Positions 10,318-18,854 of a stretch of 64,000 bases of DNA are shown in pieces (position 1 is the stretch's first letter; each line of letters starts with the position of its first letter). Below the pieces are notes generated by a model. That model worked only from the letters and a program-made list of their open reading frames with translations, did no database searches and had not been told where the DNA came from. Source of the DNA: Hyphomicrobiales bacterium (GTDB lineage Bacteria > Pseudomonadota > Alphaproteobacteria > Rhizobiales > Rhizobiaceae); the NCBI GenBank assembly GCA_021775415.1, contig JAJFHV010000013.1, positions 124,001 to 188,000 of the forward strand. Reading direction: 5' to 3'. Position numbers and translations under genes: made by a program.

Positions 10318-10782
10318 TTATGCTGCGTCAGATTCTGGTATCTGGGTCAGCAAGGCGTAGATTCCCGCCTCATCAACGGTTTGACGAAGTTTCTTGATCA
10401 TGTCTGCGTCGCGCATAAGCCGGGCAATTCGGGCAAGCGCCTTGAGATGATCCGCACCAGCGTTTTCTGGTGCCAGCAACAAGAAAACAAGGTCCACCGG
10501 AACATTATCCAGCGCATCAAAATCAATTGGGTTTTCCAGTCTTGCAAAAACGCCAAAAATCTCTGGCAAATTTGCAAGTTTGCCATGCGGAATGGCAATC
10601 CCGTTTCCAACGCCCGTTGAACCGAGCCGCTCGCGCTGTAGAAGTGTTTCAAATATATCGCGCACCGGGACTCCGGTTTTTTTTGAGGCCAGTTCAGCCA
10701 AATCCTCAAGAACCTGCTTTTTGGAAGCGGCATTGTGAGAACTGATAACGCAATCGCTGCCAACAAGATCGCCAAGATCCAT
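10318..10782 (-). CDS. ptsN: Nitrogen-regulatory PTS IIA protein (EIIANtr)
   Basis: Phospho-carrier of the nitrogen PTS (PtsP-NPr-PtsN), which regulates transport and metabolism rather than importing sugar. The phosphorylated histidine is His66 in VGNGIAIPHGKL. Length 154 matches the family. It is the last gene of the lptC-lptA-lptB-rpoN-hpf-ptsN strand run; the rpoN-hpf-ptsN neighbourhood is the classic arrangement in Proteobacteria and links it to sigma-54 physiology. The gap to hpf is 54 bp, so co-transcription is likely. Confidence 0.93.
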   Translation of the reverse strand: MDLGDLVGSDCVISSHNAASKKQVLEDLAELASKKTGVPVRDIFETLLQRERLGSTGVGNGIAIPHGKLANLPEIFGVFARLENPIDFDALDNVPVDLVFLLLAPENAGADHLKALARIARLMRDADMIKKLRQTVDEAGIYALLTQIPESDAA

Positions 10783-10836
10783 GTCATGCTCCTTCAGGAA
10801 ATCGCCGAAAGTTGTCGATTTCCCATTTGCTTAAAG

Positions 10837-11397
10837 TCAGTTGGACGGATCAATCCATCCAATATTTCCATCTGCACGCCGATAAACCACATTGGTTCGC
10901 CCGTTTCCGGCATTGGTAAAAACGATGACCGGTTGGTCGACCAGATCCAGTTTAATCACTGCTTCTGCAACGCTTTGTGTATCAACGCTGGTCAATGATT
11001 CGGCGATAATGACCGGATTGTAATCTTCCGATATTTCTTCTGATGATTCAGGCGATTCCACAATCGAGTAAGCTGCTTCTGCCCGGCCCTTGCCGGCATT
11101 GGCATGATGATCCTTTAACCGTCGCTTGTAGCGCCGCAGTCGCTTTTCAACCCGATCTGCCGCTGCGTCAAACGCAGCTGTCGGGTCATTCTCGGTGCTG
11201 GTTCCCTGCAATGCCACGCCGCTGTCCAAACGAATCATGCAATCGCAACTAAACCGGTTCCCTTGTTTTTCGAGTGTGACATTACCGTTATATCCGCCGG
11301 GGAAATATTTCGAGACTGCATCTTCCAGTCGATCTTCAATTTTGCTGGTTAAAGCATCACCTACATTCATGTGCTTACCGGAAATACGAAGGCTCAT
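10837..11397 (-). CDS. hpf: Long-form ribosome hibernation promoting factor
   Basis: Binds the 30S decoding region during starvation and pairs ribosomes into inactive dimers. The N-terminal S30AE domain (LRISGKHMNVGDAL to about residue 110) is followed by a linker and the C-terminal dimerisation domain ending VVYRRADGNIGWIDPSN, so this is the long type. Two in-frame ATGs lie 6 bp apart (11403 and 11397). The Shine-Dalgarno AAGGA directly abuts the first, so I prefer the second, with proper spacing. The 205 bp between rpoN and this gene may hold its own promoter, but I could not recognise one. Confidence 0.92.
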   Translation of the reverse strand: MSLRISGKHMNVGDALTSKIEDRLEDAVSKYFPGGYNGNVTLEKQGNRFSCDCMIRLDSGVALQGTSTENDPTAAFDAAADRVEKRLRRYKRRLKDHHANAGKGRAEAAYSIVESPESSEEISEDYNPVIIAESLTSVDTQSVAEAVIKLDLVDQPVIVFTNAGNGRTNVVYRRADGNIGWIDPSN

Positions 11398-11608
11398 GCT
11401 CATCCTTAAATTTGTTCACACCCATGTTTACCGTCTGGGAACATCGACAGCAATCTGATTGTGCCCGTTTGACACTCCATGTGCAAAAATGTGTGGTTTT
11501 TTGATGGATTCCAATCGGCTGACAAGTATTGAAGGCCGATCTGTTTGTATTTGTTATCGGCACTTACCCAACACGGAACCAACAAGTCAAGTAGTGATTT
11601 AATGCTGC

Positions 11609-13159
11609 TCAGTCTGCGGTGCCGGTTATGTTGCGTTTGGTTCTTCGACGTTGCACGGATGAGGGAATACGCATGGCTTCCCGGTATTTTGCTACCGTTC
11701 TGCGGGCAATCTCAATACCAATATTTTGTAGATTTGTGACAATCAGATCATCAGATAAAATGCGATCTGCCTGTTCGGCGTCAATCATTTGTCTGATCTT
11801 GTGGCGCACCGCTTCGGCTGAGTGTGCTGCCTCACCATGAGAGGAAGACAAGGCTGTGGAAAAGAAATATTTAAGCTCAAAAACACCGCGGTCACACATC
11901 AAATACTTGTTTGAGGTGACCCGGCTGACCGTGGATTCGTGCATTTTGATCGCATCAGCCACAGTTTTCAGATTGAGAGGCCGCAAATGTTCCACGCCTT
12001 CACTAAAAAACATATCCTGCTGTTTGACGATTTCTATAGCGACTTTCATGATGGTTTGAGCGCGCTGATCAAGGCTCTTTGTAAGCCAATTGGCCGTATC
12101 CAGACACTCCGAAATAAACTCCTGACCATCTGGAGTTTCAATGCTGCTGGCAAGTTCCGCGTGATAGTTCCTGTTTACCAGAACTTTTGGCAATGCATCC
12201 GGATTAAGTTCAATCGACCACCCGCCAACCTGGTTTTGCTGCACCAGTACATCTGGAATGACAGGCTCCGCCAATACCGGCTCATATTGTGCGGCCGGCC
12301 TCGGGTCGAGGGCCTTGATTTCTTTTATCATGTCCTGAAAATCTTCGCGCGACACGCCGCAGTGTTTTTCGAGCGTTGTGAATTCCTGGCGAGCCAGAAG
12401 GCCAAGATTGGTAATCAGCATTTCCATTGCGGGGTCAAACCGGTTTTTGTCCTTCAGTTGAAGCGTGAGACATTCAGCCAGATTGCGAGCACCAACTCCG
12501 GCCGGTTCAAATTCCTGAAATCTCTCGAGAATGGTCTCAAATTGCCCAACGGATACATCTAACCGACTGGCAGCTTCGGTAATATCTTCACGAAAATATC
12601 CATCCTGATCAAGACCGTGGGCAATCTCCCGGGCGATATCGCGGTTTTTTGCCTGGCGAAATGTGCAGGCAATCTGCGTTTCAAGGTGCCGGATCAGGCT
12701 CTCGGGTTCGCCAAGTCGAGCAACAAAATCCATGTCCTGTGATGAAGCTGCGGAAGAGCTACCGGTATTTTGAAATGCTGGAAGCTCTTTTTGTTTGACC
12801 ATTTCTGCGCCAGCAGTTCCGGCGTCATATACATTTTCAAAACTTGTATCGATAACGTTTTCACGGTTAACGGCATCAATCGGTAATTCACCGCTCACCA
12901 TCTCACTAAGGTCGCTCGGGGTAGCCGAAACCTCCTTTGAGGCATTGTCTGAAGACGCGTTTTCATCTTGATTCTGGCGACGGGAGTGGTCTTGTGATGC
13001 TGGATCAAGCTCAAGTAGCGGATTTTTTTCGATCTCATCGCAAACAAATTCTGCGAGTTCGAGGTTCGAAAGCTGCAGCAGCTTGATCGACTGCACAAGC
13101 TGGGGCGTCATCACAAGGGATTGTGATTGTTTTAGTTGCAAACGCTGGGAAATCTTCAT
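11609..13159 (-). CDS. rpoN: RNA polymerase sigma-54 factor
   Basis: Sigma factor for -24/-12 promoters, needing AAA+ activators. Region I (residues 1-50) is glutamine and leucine rich (RLQLKQSQSLVMTPQLVQSI). Region II is acidic (around residues 50-120, with ELDPASQDHSRRQNQDE-type sequence). The core-binding domain is followed by the helix-turn-helix around HESTVSRVTSNKY, and the RpoN box reads ARRTVAKYREAM near the C-terminus. Length 516 is normal. It lies 75 bp downstream of lptB and upstream of hpf and ptsN, the usual proteobacterial order. Confidence 0.96.
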   Translation of the reverse strand: MKISQRLQLKQSQSLVMTPQLVQSIKLLQLSNLELAEFVCDEIEKNPLLELDPASQDHSRRQNQDENASSDNASKEVSATPSDLSEMVSGELPIDAVNRENVIDTSFENVYDAGTAGAEMVKQKELPAFQNTGSSSAASSQDMDFVARLGEPESLIRHLETQIACTFRQAKNRDIAREIAHGLDQDGYFREDITEAASRLDVSVGQFETILERFQEFEPAGVGARNLAECLTLQLKDKNRFDPAMEMLITNLGLLARQEFTTLEKHCGVSREDFQDMIKEIKALDPRPAAQYEPVLAEPVIPDVLVQQNQVGGWSIELNPDALPKVLVNRNYHAELASSIETPDGQEFISECLDTANWLTKSLDQRAQTIMKVAIEIVKQQDMFFSEGVEHLRPLNLKTVADAIKMHESTVSRVTSNKYLMCDRGVFELKYFFSTALSSSHGEAAHSAEAVRHKIRQMIDAEQADRILSDDLIVTNLQNIGIEIARRTVAKYREAMRIPSSVQRRRTKRNITGTAD

Positions 13160-13234
13160 TCCGGTCCGTCCTGCCTGTTGGGTTCCGGGCTCTTTTGGCC
13201 GGATTCTTGGCAGAACTGTATCAAAAGGACCTTC

Positions 13235-14134
13235 CTAAAGAGTAAACTGTTCACCCAAATACAAACGGCGAACTTCTGAATTTCGGACAATTTCATCCGG
13301 ATTCCCGTGTGTCAGCACGCTGCCGGCATGAAGGATATAGGCGCGATCGATGAGGCCAAGTGTCTCTCGCACGTTATGATCAGTAATCAGAACACCAATT
13401 CCACGCCGAGTCAGATGACGCACAAGCGCCTGAATATCGCCTACCGCGATTGGGTCAATTCCGGCAAATGGTTCGTCCAAAAGCATAAAGGAAGGTTTGG
13501 TTGCAAGTGATCGCGCGATCTCACATCGCCGCCGTTCGCCGCCTGAAAGGGCAATGGAGGGTGATTTTCGCAAATGCGAGATGGAAAATTCCTCCAACAG
13601 GGCGTCAAGTTGGTGTTCCCGCTTGGCTTTGTCCGGTTCAACCACTTCCAACACCGCCCGAATGTTGTTTTCAACGCTCAAACCACGAAAAATCGATGCT
13701 TCCTGTGGCAGATAGCCAATACCCAGCCGCGCCCGACGATACATCGGTGTTTGGGTAATATCATGCCCGTCCAGTTCAATCCGGCCCGCATCAGGTTGAA
13801 CCAGGCCGGTGATCATGTAGAAACTGGTTGTTTTGCCGGCTCCATTTGGACCCAGTAACCCAACAGCCTCGCCTCGACGTACCCCAAGGCTAACACCTTT
13901 GACGACTTGCCTGCCCTTGTAGCTCTTTTGGATACCGGTAACCAAAAGCACCCCTTCGCGAGAGCGCGGTTGGTGTGAGGGAGACGGATTTGGCACCGTT
14001 TGCGCAATAGACGCCGGTACTGACTGGGCAGCAGGTTGCCGCTGCCCACCCGTTAATGGTTCGCTAACCCAACTTATCTTCTTTTTGGGTGGTCTTGCTG
14101 GAACAAGACGTCTGATTAAATTTGGCAGTTTCAA
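13235..14134 (-). CDS. lptB: LPS export ABC transporter ATP-binding protein
   Basis: Cytoplasmic ATPase of the LptB2FGC complex, which extracts lipopolysaccharide from the inner membrane. Walker A GPNGAGKTT at about residues 95-103, Q-loop YLPQEASIFRGL, signature ALSGGERRRCEIAR, Walker B FMLLDEPFAGIDP and switch histidine ITDHNVRET are all present. It carries an extra N-terminal stretch of roughly 58 basic and proline-rich residues before the ABC domain; the E. coli protein lacks this, while rhizobial relatives often have it. Upstream by 96 bp is lptA, so lptC-lptA-lptB form one transcription unit feeding into rpoN. Confidence 0.94.
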   Translation of the reverse strand: MKLPNLIRRLVPARPPKKKISWVSEPLTGGQRQPAAQSVPASIAQTVPNPSPSHQPRSREGVLLVTGIQKSYKGRQVVKGVSLGVRRGEAVGLLGPNGAGKTTSFYMITGLVQPDAGRIELDGHDITQTPMYRRARLGIGYLPQEASIFRGLSVENNIRAVLEVVEPDKAKREHQLDALLEEFSISHLRKSPSIALSGGERRRCEIARSLATKPSFMLLDEPFAGIDPIAVGDIQALVRHLTRRGIGVLITDHNVRETLGLIDRAYILHAGSVLTHGNPDEIVRNSEVRRLYLGEQFTL

Positions 14135-14230
14135 ACAGGCTCTCCGCCATGCGCCCCGGAATCAGTTCACTCTGTTTAACTGTCGGTGCGGATTAAATCC
14201 ACACTTCAGGCCATAACCGGTGTTGCGGGT

Positions 14231-14761
14231 CTAATTTGTGTTTTGAGAATTAGGTTCTAATAGAATTTTCGTTCTGCAACCCTTGAATTCCGATGTGTTG
14301 GTTTTGAGATAAACCAGCAAGACGCAACCGGTAATAATGTTATTGCCCTGGCTGACAGCCACATCGCCGGAAAGCGTAACGATTTGAGCCTGCATGTCGA
14401 AAACCATCTTGTCTGCCGTCGCGTGTTGATCTTTGGACCGGACTGCAACTTTCCCACCGGCTTCAATGCGTTTGATTTTTCCATTCGCTGAATTGCCGGA
14501 GCCTTGACCTAAATAAAATACCTTGAGGTTTGCAGCTTTCAAAATTGTCGACCCTTGAACGACTTTCACGTTTCCATTGAAAGTGGCCAGTTTTTGATTG
14601 TCCAGCACTTCAAGTCTGTCCGCCTCAATTTGGATGGGCTCATTATTGTTGCTCATGCCTTCGAAAGCGCCACCAAAAGATTGTGCCGACGCAGGTGTTG
14701 CGAACGCGATTGAGATTAGCAACGCCACAAATATTTGAATGCTAGTTTTCTGCATTTTCAA
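14231..14761 (-). CDS. lptA: LPS transport periplasmic protein LptA
   Basis: Periplasmic bridge protein whose stacked beta-jellyroll carries lipopolysaccharide across the envelope. A cleavable signal peptide is visible (FVALLISIAFATPASAQ). The OstA-like repeats follow: IQIEADRLEVLDNQKLATF and the KVAVRSKDQHATADKMVFD segment. Length 176 is typical. Its start overlaps the end of lptC by 20 bp, so the two are translationally linked. Assigned from order and fold pattern together; LptA sequences are poorly conserved. Confidence 0.9.
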   Translation of the reverse strand: MKMQKTSIQIFVALLISIAFATPASAQSFGGAFEGMSNNNEPIQIEADRLEVLDNQKLATFNGNVKVVQGSTILKAANLKVFYLGQGSGNSANGKIKRIEAGGKVAVRSKDQHATADKMVFDMQAQIVTLSGDVAVSQGNNIITGCVLLVYLKTNTSEFKGCRTKILLEPNSQNTN

Positions 14762-15464
14762 TCTTTCGAAACTGGTCTGGATTGATCGTCATTTTTACAT
14801 TGTTTTCAAAAACGATCCGTTTTCCGCTATTTTCAACAAGTAAACCACCAGCGGAGATTTCTGCCTCAGGGCTTTTTGCAGAAACCGGGTTCGCAGTTTT
14901 CAAAATACCCTTGTCAATATCAACATTGGCATCTTCCAATTCCAATTGCATCCCATCGCTGGTTGTTAGCTGTACCTTGTTTCTCAGGACCAGCGTTTTG
15001 GCGTCTGCGTCGTACACACCTTCCCCTGCCGTAATTCTGGCAGAGATATCGTCTTGTACCGGAAGTTCTGCCAAGATTGCTTCGAGTGATACGCGCGCCG
15101 GATTCTCTACACTTTGAGAAGCGTTGTCAGCAGACAGGTTATAGGGTCGGTTTTTGCCGTCAAAGCCCTTAAGCTCTGGTTTTTCCATTACCAGCTTGCC
15201 GTCTTTCATGGAAATCTGCCCTAGTTCAATAGTAGGATTGAACAAGGACTGAACTACAAGCGCACCGATGATCCCGAGAATGACAAGCACTGCTACAACC
15301 GGCAAAGCGATCTTGAGAAAACGCACTTTTCCCGTGTGACGCTGCGCACGGGCGAACTCTTGTCTTTGACGCACTTCTGCGTCGAGTCCGGGCACATGAA
15401 GCGCATCAAATCGCTCCCCCGGATCCGGATAGGCAGCTGGAGGGTTTGTAGCGTGAGTATTCAA
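14742..15464 (-). CDS. lptC: LPS export system protein LptC
   Basis: Single-pass inner-membrane protein that receives lipopolysaccharide from LptFG and hands it to LptA. One transmembrane helix is seen at about residues 50-72 (ALPVVAVLVILGIIGALVV), after a cytoplasmic N-terminus of about 48 residues, longer than in E. coli. The periplasmic part has the PF06835 pattern, including LSADNASQSVENPARVSLE and a repetitive beta-rich C-terminus. It is the first gene of the lpt run; the 116 bp between it and rnd should hold the promoter. Confidence 0.88.
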   Translation of the reverse strand: MNTHATNPPAAYPDPGERFDALHVPGLDAEVRQRQEFARAQRHTGKVRFLKIALPVVAVLVILGIIGALVVQSLFNPTIELGQISMKDGKLVMEKPELKGFDGKNRPYNLSADNASQSVENPARVSLEAILAELPVQDDISARITAGEGVYDADAKTLVLRNKVQLTTSDGMQLELEDANVDIDKGILKTANPVSAKSPEAEISAGGLLVENSGKRIVFENNVKMTINPDQFRKIENAEN

Positions 15465-15580
15465 GATAAATTATGCCTTGCGCCGGATATGAGTTTGCGG
15501 GTGAGAACAATCACCGCATTCGTGTCCATTTTGCGGCCATATTGCAACAAGCTGCCGTTGCATCCGATTCTAACATACTA

Positions 15581-16195
15581 TCAGCTATGCGCGAAAATAT
15601 CTGTCTCTGACCATCCTGCCAAATCAAGTCGGGCGCGCCACGGCAAGAATTCAAACGCGGACTTCGCAAGTTCACTCCGCTCTTCGCGTTCCAGCCGCTT
15701 ATCCAGATGTGCTCTCAATTCGTGTAAATACAGAACATCTGATGCTGCATATTCCATTTGTGCGTCGCTAAGGGTTTCACTTGCCCAGTCGGAACTTTGC
15801 TGCTGTTTTGATATATCGACACCAATGAGCTCCCGCACCAGATCCTTCAGGCCATGGCGATCCGTATAGGTCCGTGTCAATTTTGAAGCAATTTTCGTGC
15901 AGTAGACGTTGGCACAAGAAATTTTGAGCGTGTGTTCAAGCACCGCAAGATCAAAGCGTGCAAAGTGGAAAATCACGGTCCTGTTCGGATCTTCAAGCAG
16001 TTTTTTCAAATTGGGAGCGCTTGTCTGACCCTTCTTGATTTGAACCACATCGGCTGTTCCATCGCCAGATGAAAGCTGAACCAGGCAAAGCCGGTCGCGC
16101 AGCGGGTTAAGGCCAAGGGTTTCGGTATCGACCGCAATACTGTCGTGATAGTTGTCCAGATTGGGCAAGTCTTCTTTATGGAACCTTATCGTCAC
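15581..16195 (-). CDS. rnd: Ribonuclease D-type 3'-5' exonuclease
   Basis: DEDDy exonuclease that trims the 3' ends of tRNA precursors and other small RNAs. Motif Exo I IAVDTETLGLNPLRDRLCLVQ, Exo II FHFARFDLAVLEHTL and Exo III QMEYAASDVLYLHEL give the four acidic residues and the tyrosine. At 204 residues it is the short form, with the catalytic domain only and no HRDC domain, as is common in Rhizobiales. It is on the same strand as lptC but separated by 116 bp. Confidence 0.9.
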   Translation of the reverse strand: MTIRFHKEDLPNLDNYHDSIAVDTETLGLNPLRDRLCLVQLSSGDGTADVVQIKKGQTSAPNLKKLLEDPNRTVIFHFARFDLAVLEHTLKISCANVYCTKIASKLTRTYTDRHGLKDLVRELIGVDISKQQQSSDWASETLSDAQMEYAASDVLYLHELRAHLDKRLEREERSELAKSAFEFLPWRARLDLAGWSETDIFAHS

Positions 16196-16499
16196 TGCAT
16201 TCTCTCCGGCTTTGATAAATTCTCACCACCCATTGGATAATGATATTTTGGCGTACCTATATCCGTTTTCCTATGGGTTCTCCATAGTCTGGATCGGTTT
16301 AAAGCAGATTAATGAAATGTGCTGGAACCAGTGCCTGAAGCGTTCGCCAATCGTAATAGGGGAGAGTTTTCCGGTATCATATTGTGCCGCGAACAGGCAA
16401 ATTCTGCCGCTTGCGGATATTGGACTTGTCTTCTGGCGATCATAGGCTCTTGATAGAAGAATTTTGTCGCAGACCTGTTTGCTATCGGAGTTTGTAAAC
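16196..16499. other. Intergenic region between rnd and dddP
   Basis: A 304-bp stretch between two divergent genes with no convincing protein-coding gene: the short open frames crossing it have no Shine-Dalgarno and overlap dddP or rnd. It must contain the dddP promoter. The one structured element I see is the perfect inverted repeat at 16271-16287. The Shine-Dalgarno of dddP (GGAG, 16487-16490) lies at its right end. No sigma-70 promoter stood out. Confidence 0.5.
16271..16287. promoter_or_regulatory. Inverted repeat, possible operator upstream of dddP
   Basis: CTATGG, five bases, CCATAG: a perfect 6-bp inverted repeat about 215 bp before the dddP start. There is no T-run, so it does not look like a terminator. 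It could be a binding site for a dimeric regulator, but no regulator gene adjoins it. A short repeat like this can occur by chance, hence the low score. Confidence 0.25.
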
Positions 16500-17834
16500 A
16501 TGAACACCCCATCCTCTTTTTCGCCTGTAGTTCGAAAGATCGATCCTGGTCGTAAACCGACCACCAGGCCAGATGGCAGCCCGGATGACAATGACCGGGT
16601 GGAAATCGGGCCTACACCGCTTGCATTCATGGAATGGGAAGAAGCAGGGCTTGAGGCGCCAAACCTTCAAGTAATGCGACGAGACCGTTATGACCGGCTG
16701 CTGCGGGAGATAAATCGGCGTGAATATGCAGGGTTGCTGATGATGGATCCCCTGAACATCAGATATGCCACTGACAGTTCCAATATGCAGCTTTGGAACG
16801 CTCACAATCCTTTCCGCGCGTGCCTGTTGTTTGCTGATGGCTATATGGTGCTGTGGGACTATAAAAACGCTCCCTTTCTGTCTGGGTTTAATCCGCTGGT
16901 AAACGAAGTGCGTTCAGGCGCTTCAATGTTTTATTTTGGCGCAGGCGACAATGCCGACAAAGATGCCGCCAGTTTTACCGGTGAAATTGATAGTTTGATG
17001 CGTGAGCATGCCGGAAGTAACCGGCGACTTGCCGTAGACAAGATAATGGTTGCTGGCCTGAAAGCTCTTGAAAACCTTGGTATTGAAGTAATGGAGGGCG
17101 AAGAGGTCTCTGAAAAAGCGCGTGTCGTGAAGGGCGTTGAAGAGATCAAGGCAATGCGTTGTGCCTCACATGCTTGCGAACAGTCGGTAAGGGCAATGGA
17201 AGATGCTGCCAAGCCGGGAATGACTGAAGACGATGTGTGGGCCGTGCTTCATGCTGAAAACATCAAACGCGGAGGCGAATGGATCGAAACACGCCTGCTT
17301 GCATCCGGACCGCGTACCTATCCATGGTTTCAAGAATGTGGCCCTCGGGTCATCCAGAACAACGAAATCCTGGCCTTTGATACGGATTTGATCGGTGCCT
17401 ATGGCTTATGCGTGGATATATCCAGAACCTGGTTTTTGGGAGACGGCGAGCCGACACAGTTGATGAAGGATTATTACAAGATTGGCCACGACCATATTCA
17501 GGAAAACATGGCATTGTTGAAGCCAGGCGTTCGCTTTGATGATCTGGTTTTTGGTGGGCATCAGCTTCCTGATTATCTGGTTGAAGGCCAATATGGGTGC
17601 CGCATGCACGGTGTTGGGCTATGCGATGAATGGCCACTGATTGCTTATCCACAAAACCATTCACCCGGCGCGTTTGATTATGAGGTTGAGGCTGGCATGA
17701 TGTTGTGCGTGGAAGCACTGATCGGATCTGCAGATGCCGGGTTCTCTATCAAGCTTGAGGATCAGGTGTTAGTTACAGAATCGGGTTATGAATGCCTGAC
17801 AATTTATCCATATGATCAAAAATTTCTTTCCTGA
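16500..17834 (+). CDS. dddP: DMSP lyase DddP (M24 metallopeptidase fold)
   Basis: Cleaves dimethylsulfoniopropionate to dimethyl sulfide and acrylate in the cytoplasm. It belongs to the M24 'pita-bread' family but is not a peptidase. In a 444-residue protein the six metal ligands of characterised roseobacter DddP are all in place, each shifted by one: Asp294, Asp296 (FDTDLIG), Asp306 (CVDISRTW), His370 (CRMHGVGLCDEW), Glu405 (LCVEALIG) and Glu420 (IKLEDQV); Asp376, matching the proposed catalytic Asp377, is also kept. The N-terminus DNDRVEIGPT and the NIRYATDSSNMQLWNAHNP segment are DddP-specific. ATG 16500 has GGAG nine bases before it. Acrylate would go on via acrylyl-CoA to AcuI (2174). 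Confidence 0.88.
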   Translation: MNTPSSFSPVVRKIDPGRKPTTRPDGSPDDNDRVEIGPTPLAFMEWEEAGLEAPNLQVMRRDRYDRLLREINRREYAGLLMMDPLNIRYATDSSNMQLWNAHNPFRACLLFADGYMVLWDYKNAPFLSGFNPLVNEVRSGASMFYFGAGDNADKDAASFTGEIDSLMREHAGSNRRLAVDKIMVAGLKALENLGIEVMEGEEVSEKARVVKGVEEIKAMRCASHACEQSVRAMEDAAKPGMTEDDVWAVLHAENIKRGGEWIETRLLASGPRTYPWFQECGPRVIQNNEILAFDTDLIGAYGLCVDISRTWFLGDGEPTQLMKDYYKIGHDHIQENMALLKPGVRFDDLVFGGHQLPDYLVEGQYGCRMHGVGLCDEWPLIAYPQNHSPGAFDYEVEAGMMLCVEALIGSADAGFSIKLEDQVLVTESGYECLTIYPYDQKFLS

Positions 17835-17861
17835 CTTCGGCGGCCTTGTGTCAGGGCTTTT
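17830..17861 (+). terminator. Candidate rho-independent terminator of dddP
   Basis: CCTGAC (17830-17835) pairs with GTCAGG (17850-17855) around a 14-base loop and is followed by GCTTTTG. The stem starts inside the stop codon region of dddP. The short stem makes it a moderate candidate. Confidence 0.4.
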
Positions 17862-18047
17862 GATAAGTGTATGGATATCGGGTTGCGCAAATGTAATTGT
17901 GACCGCAATTCGGCCAAAATTGCCGTTCAAGTGATCAAAAATGCGTCGCTCATTTGGCGGCTTGGCGAAGAATTTCTGGGGTAATTTAACCATCGGTTAA
18001 GCTTGCAGGCGGATTCTCCAGTTATTCAATCAAAGAAAGCAAAAAAC

Positions 18048-18707
18048 ATGAAACGTGTTGTTCTCGTCGCAGCAACCTTGGCAATCGCTTCTTGCACCAC
18101 AGCAAACGATCCCCTGACTGGTCGGCCGCAGGTTAACAATACCGCTGCTGGTGTTGGTGTTGGCGCTGCTATTGGCGCACTTGGTGGCCTGCTGGTCGCC
18201 AAATCCAAAGGTGGCGATACACGCAAATCTGCCTTGATAGGTGCAGGTATAGGTGCCCTGGTCGGTGGGGGTATCGGTAATTATATGGATCGCCAGGAAC
18301 AGGAATTGCGTGCACAGCTTCAAAATACGGGCGTTAGTGTTACGCGATCGGGCGACACTATCATTTTGAACATGCCGTCAAATGTTACCTTTGCAACGGA
18401 TCAGGACGCACTCAACGCGCAGTTCTATCCGGTTCTAAATGCGGTTTCGATAGTTCTGAACAAGTACCCGCAAACACTTCTCGATATTGATGGGCACACC
18501 GACAACACAGGCACCTCTCAACACAATCAGGAACTGTCTGAACGTCGTGCTGTCTCAGTTGGCCGGTATCTCAATTCCCGCCAGGTTGACAGTCGCCGAC
18601 TGTTAATCGTCGGGTTTGGTGAGACTCGCCCAATTGCACCAAATGAAAATGAAGCAGGCCGCGCCGCAAATCGTCGTGTGGAAGTGCGCGTTTCACCTCT
18701 GGCATAA
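18048..18707 (+). CDS. OmpA-family lipoprotein with glycine-zipper segment
   Basis: Outer-membrane lipoprotein that likely tethers the membrane to peptidoglycan. Lipobox ATLAIASC ends the signal peptide at about residue 16. Residues 36-80 form a glycine-zipper region (GVGVGAAIGALGGLLVA, then a second copy). The C-terminal OmpA domain carries the peptidoglycan-binding pattern LLDIDGHTDNTGTSQHNQELSERRA and IAPNENEAGRAANRRVEV, with the key Asp and Arg residues. Resembles YiaD. ATG 18048 begins the signal peptide; upstream in-frame codons would spoil it. Confidence 0.88.
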   Translation: MKRVVLVAATLAIASCTTANDPLTGRPQVNNTAAGVGVGAAIGALGGLLVAKSKGGDTRKSALIGAGIGALVGGGIGNYMDRQEQELRAQLQNTGVSVTRSGDTIILNMPSNVTFATDQDALNAQFYPVLNAVSIVLNKYPQTLLDIDGHTDNTGTSQHNQELSERRAVSVGRYLNSRQVDSRRLLIVGFGETRPIAPNENEAGRAANRRVEVRVSPLA

Positions 18708-18734
18708 ACCAGTTTTGTTCCCGGTGACCCGGAT

Positions 18735-18772
18735 GGCGAGTGCGGTTTTGCGTTCGCCGTTTACCTTTTATT
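18735..18772 (+). terminator. Candidate terminator downstream of the OmpA-like lipoprotein gene
   Basis: GGCGA at 18735-18739 pairs with TCGCC at 18754-18758, with G-T wobble pairs extending the stem inward around GTTT, followed by the T-rich stretch GTTTACCTTTTATT. It lies 28 bp after the stop. Confidence 0.45.
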
Positions 18773-18854
18773 GACCAAAAAACCTCACCGCCTATTAACA
18801 ACAATCCATTAGCCTGTCCCCCTAGTATCGCGACGGTGAAACGGGGGCACGATC

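Noticed and set aside
11404-11608. A sigma-54 type promoter upstream of hpf
   Set aside because: The best candidate has TTGC-like spacing but CC instead of GG in the -24 element.
17769-17993. Small minus-strand frame after dddP
   Set aside because: It overlaps the dddP end and terminator hairpin, has no ribosome site and no recognisable sequence pattern.
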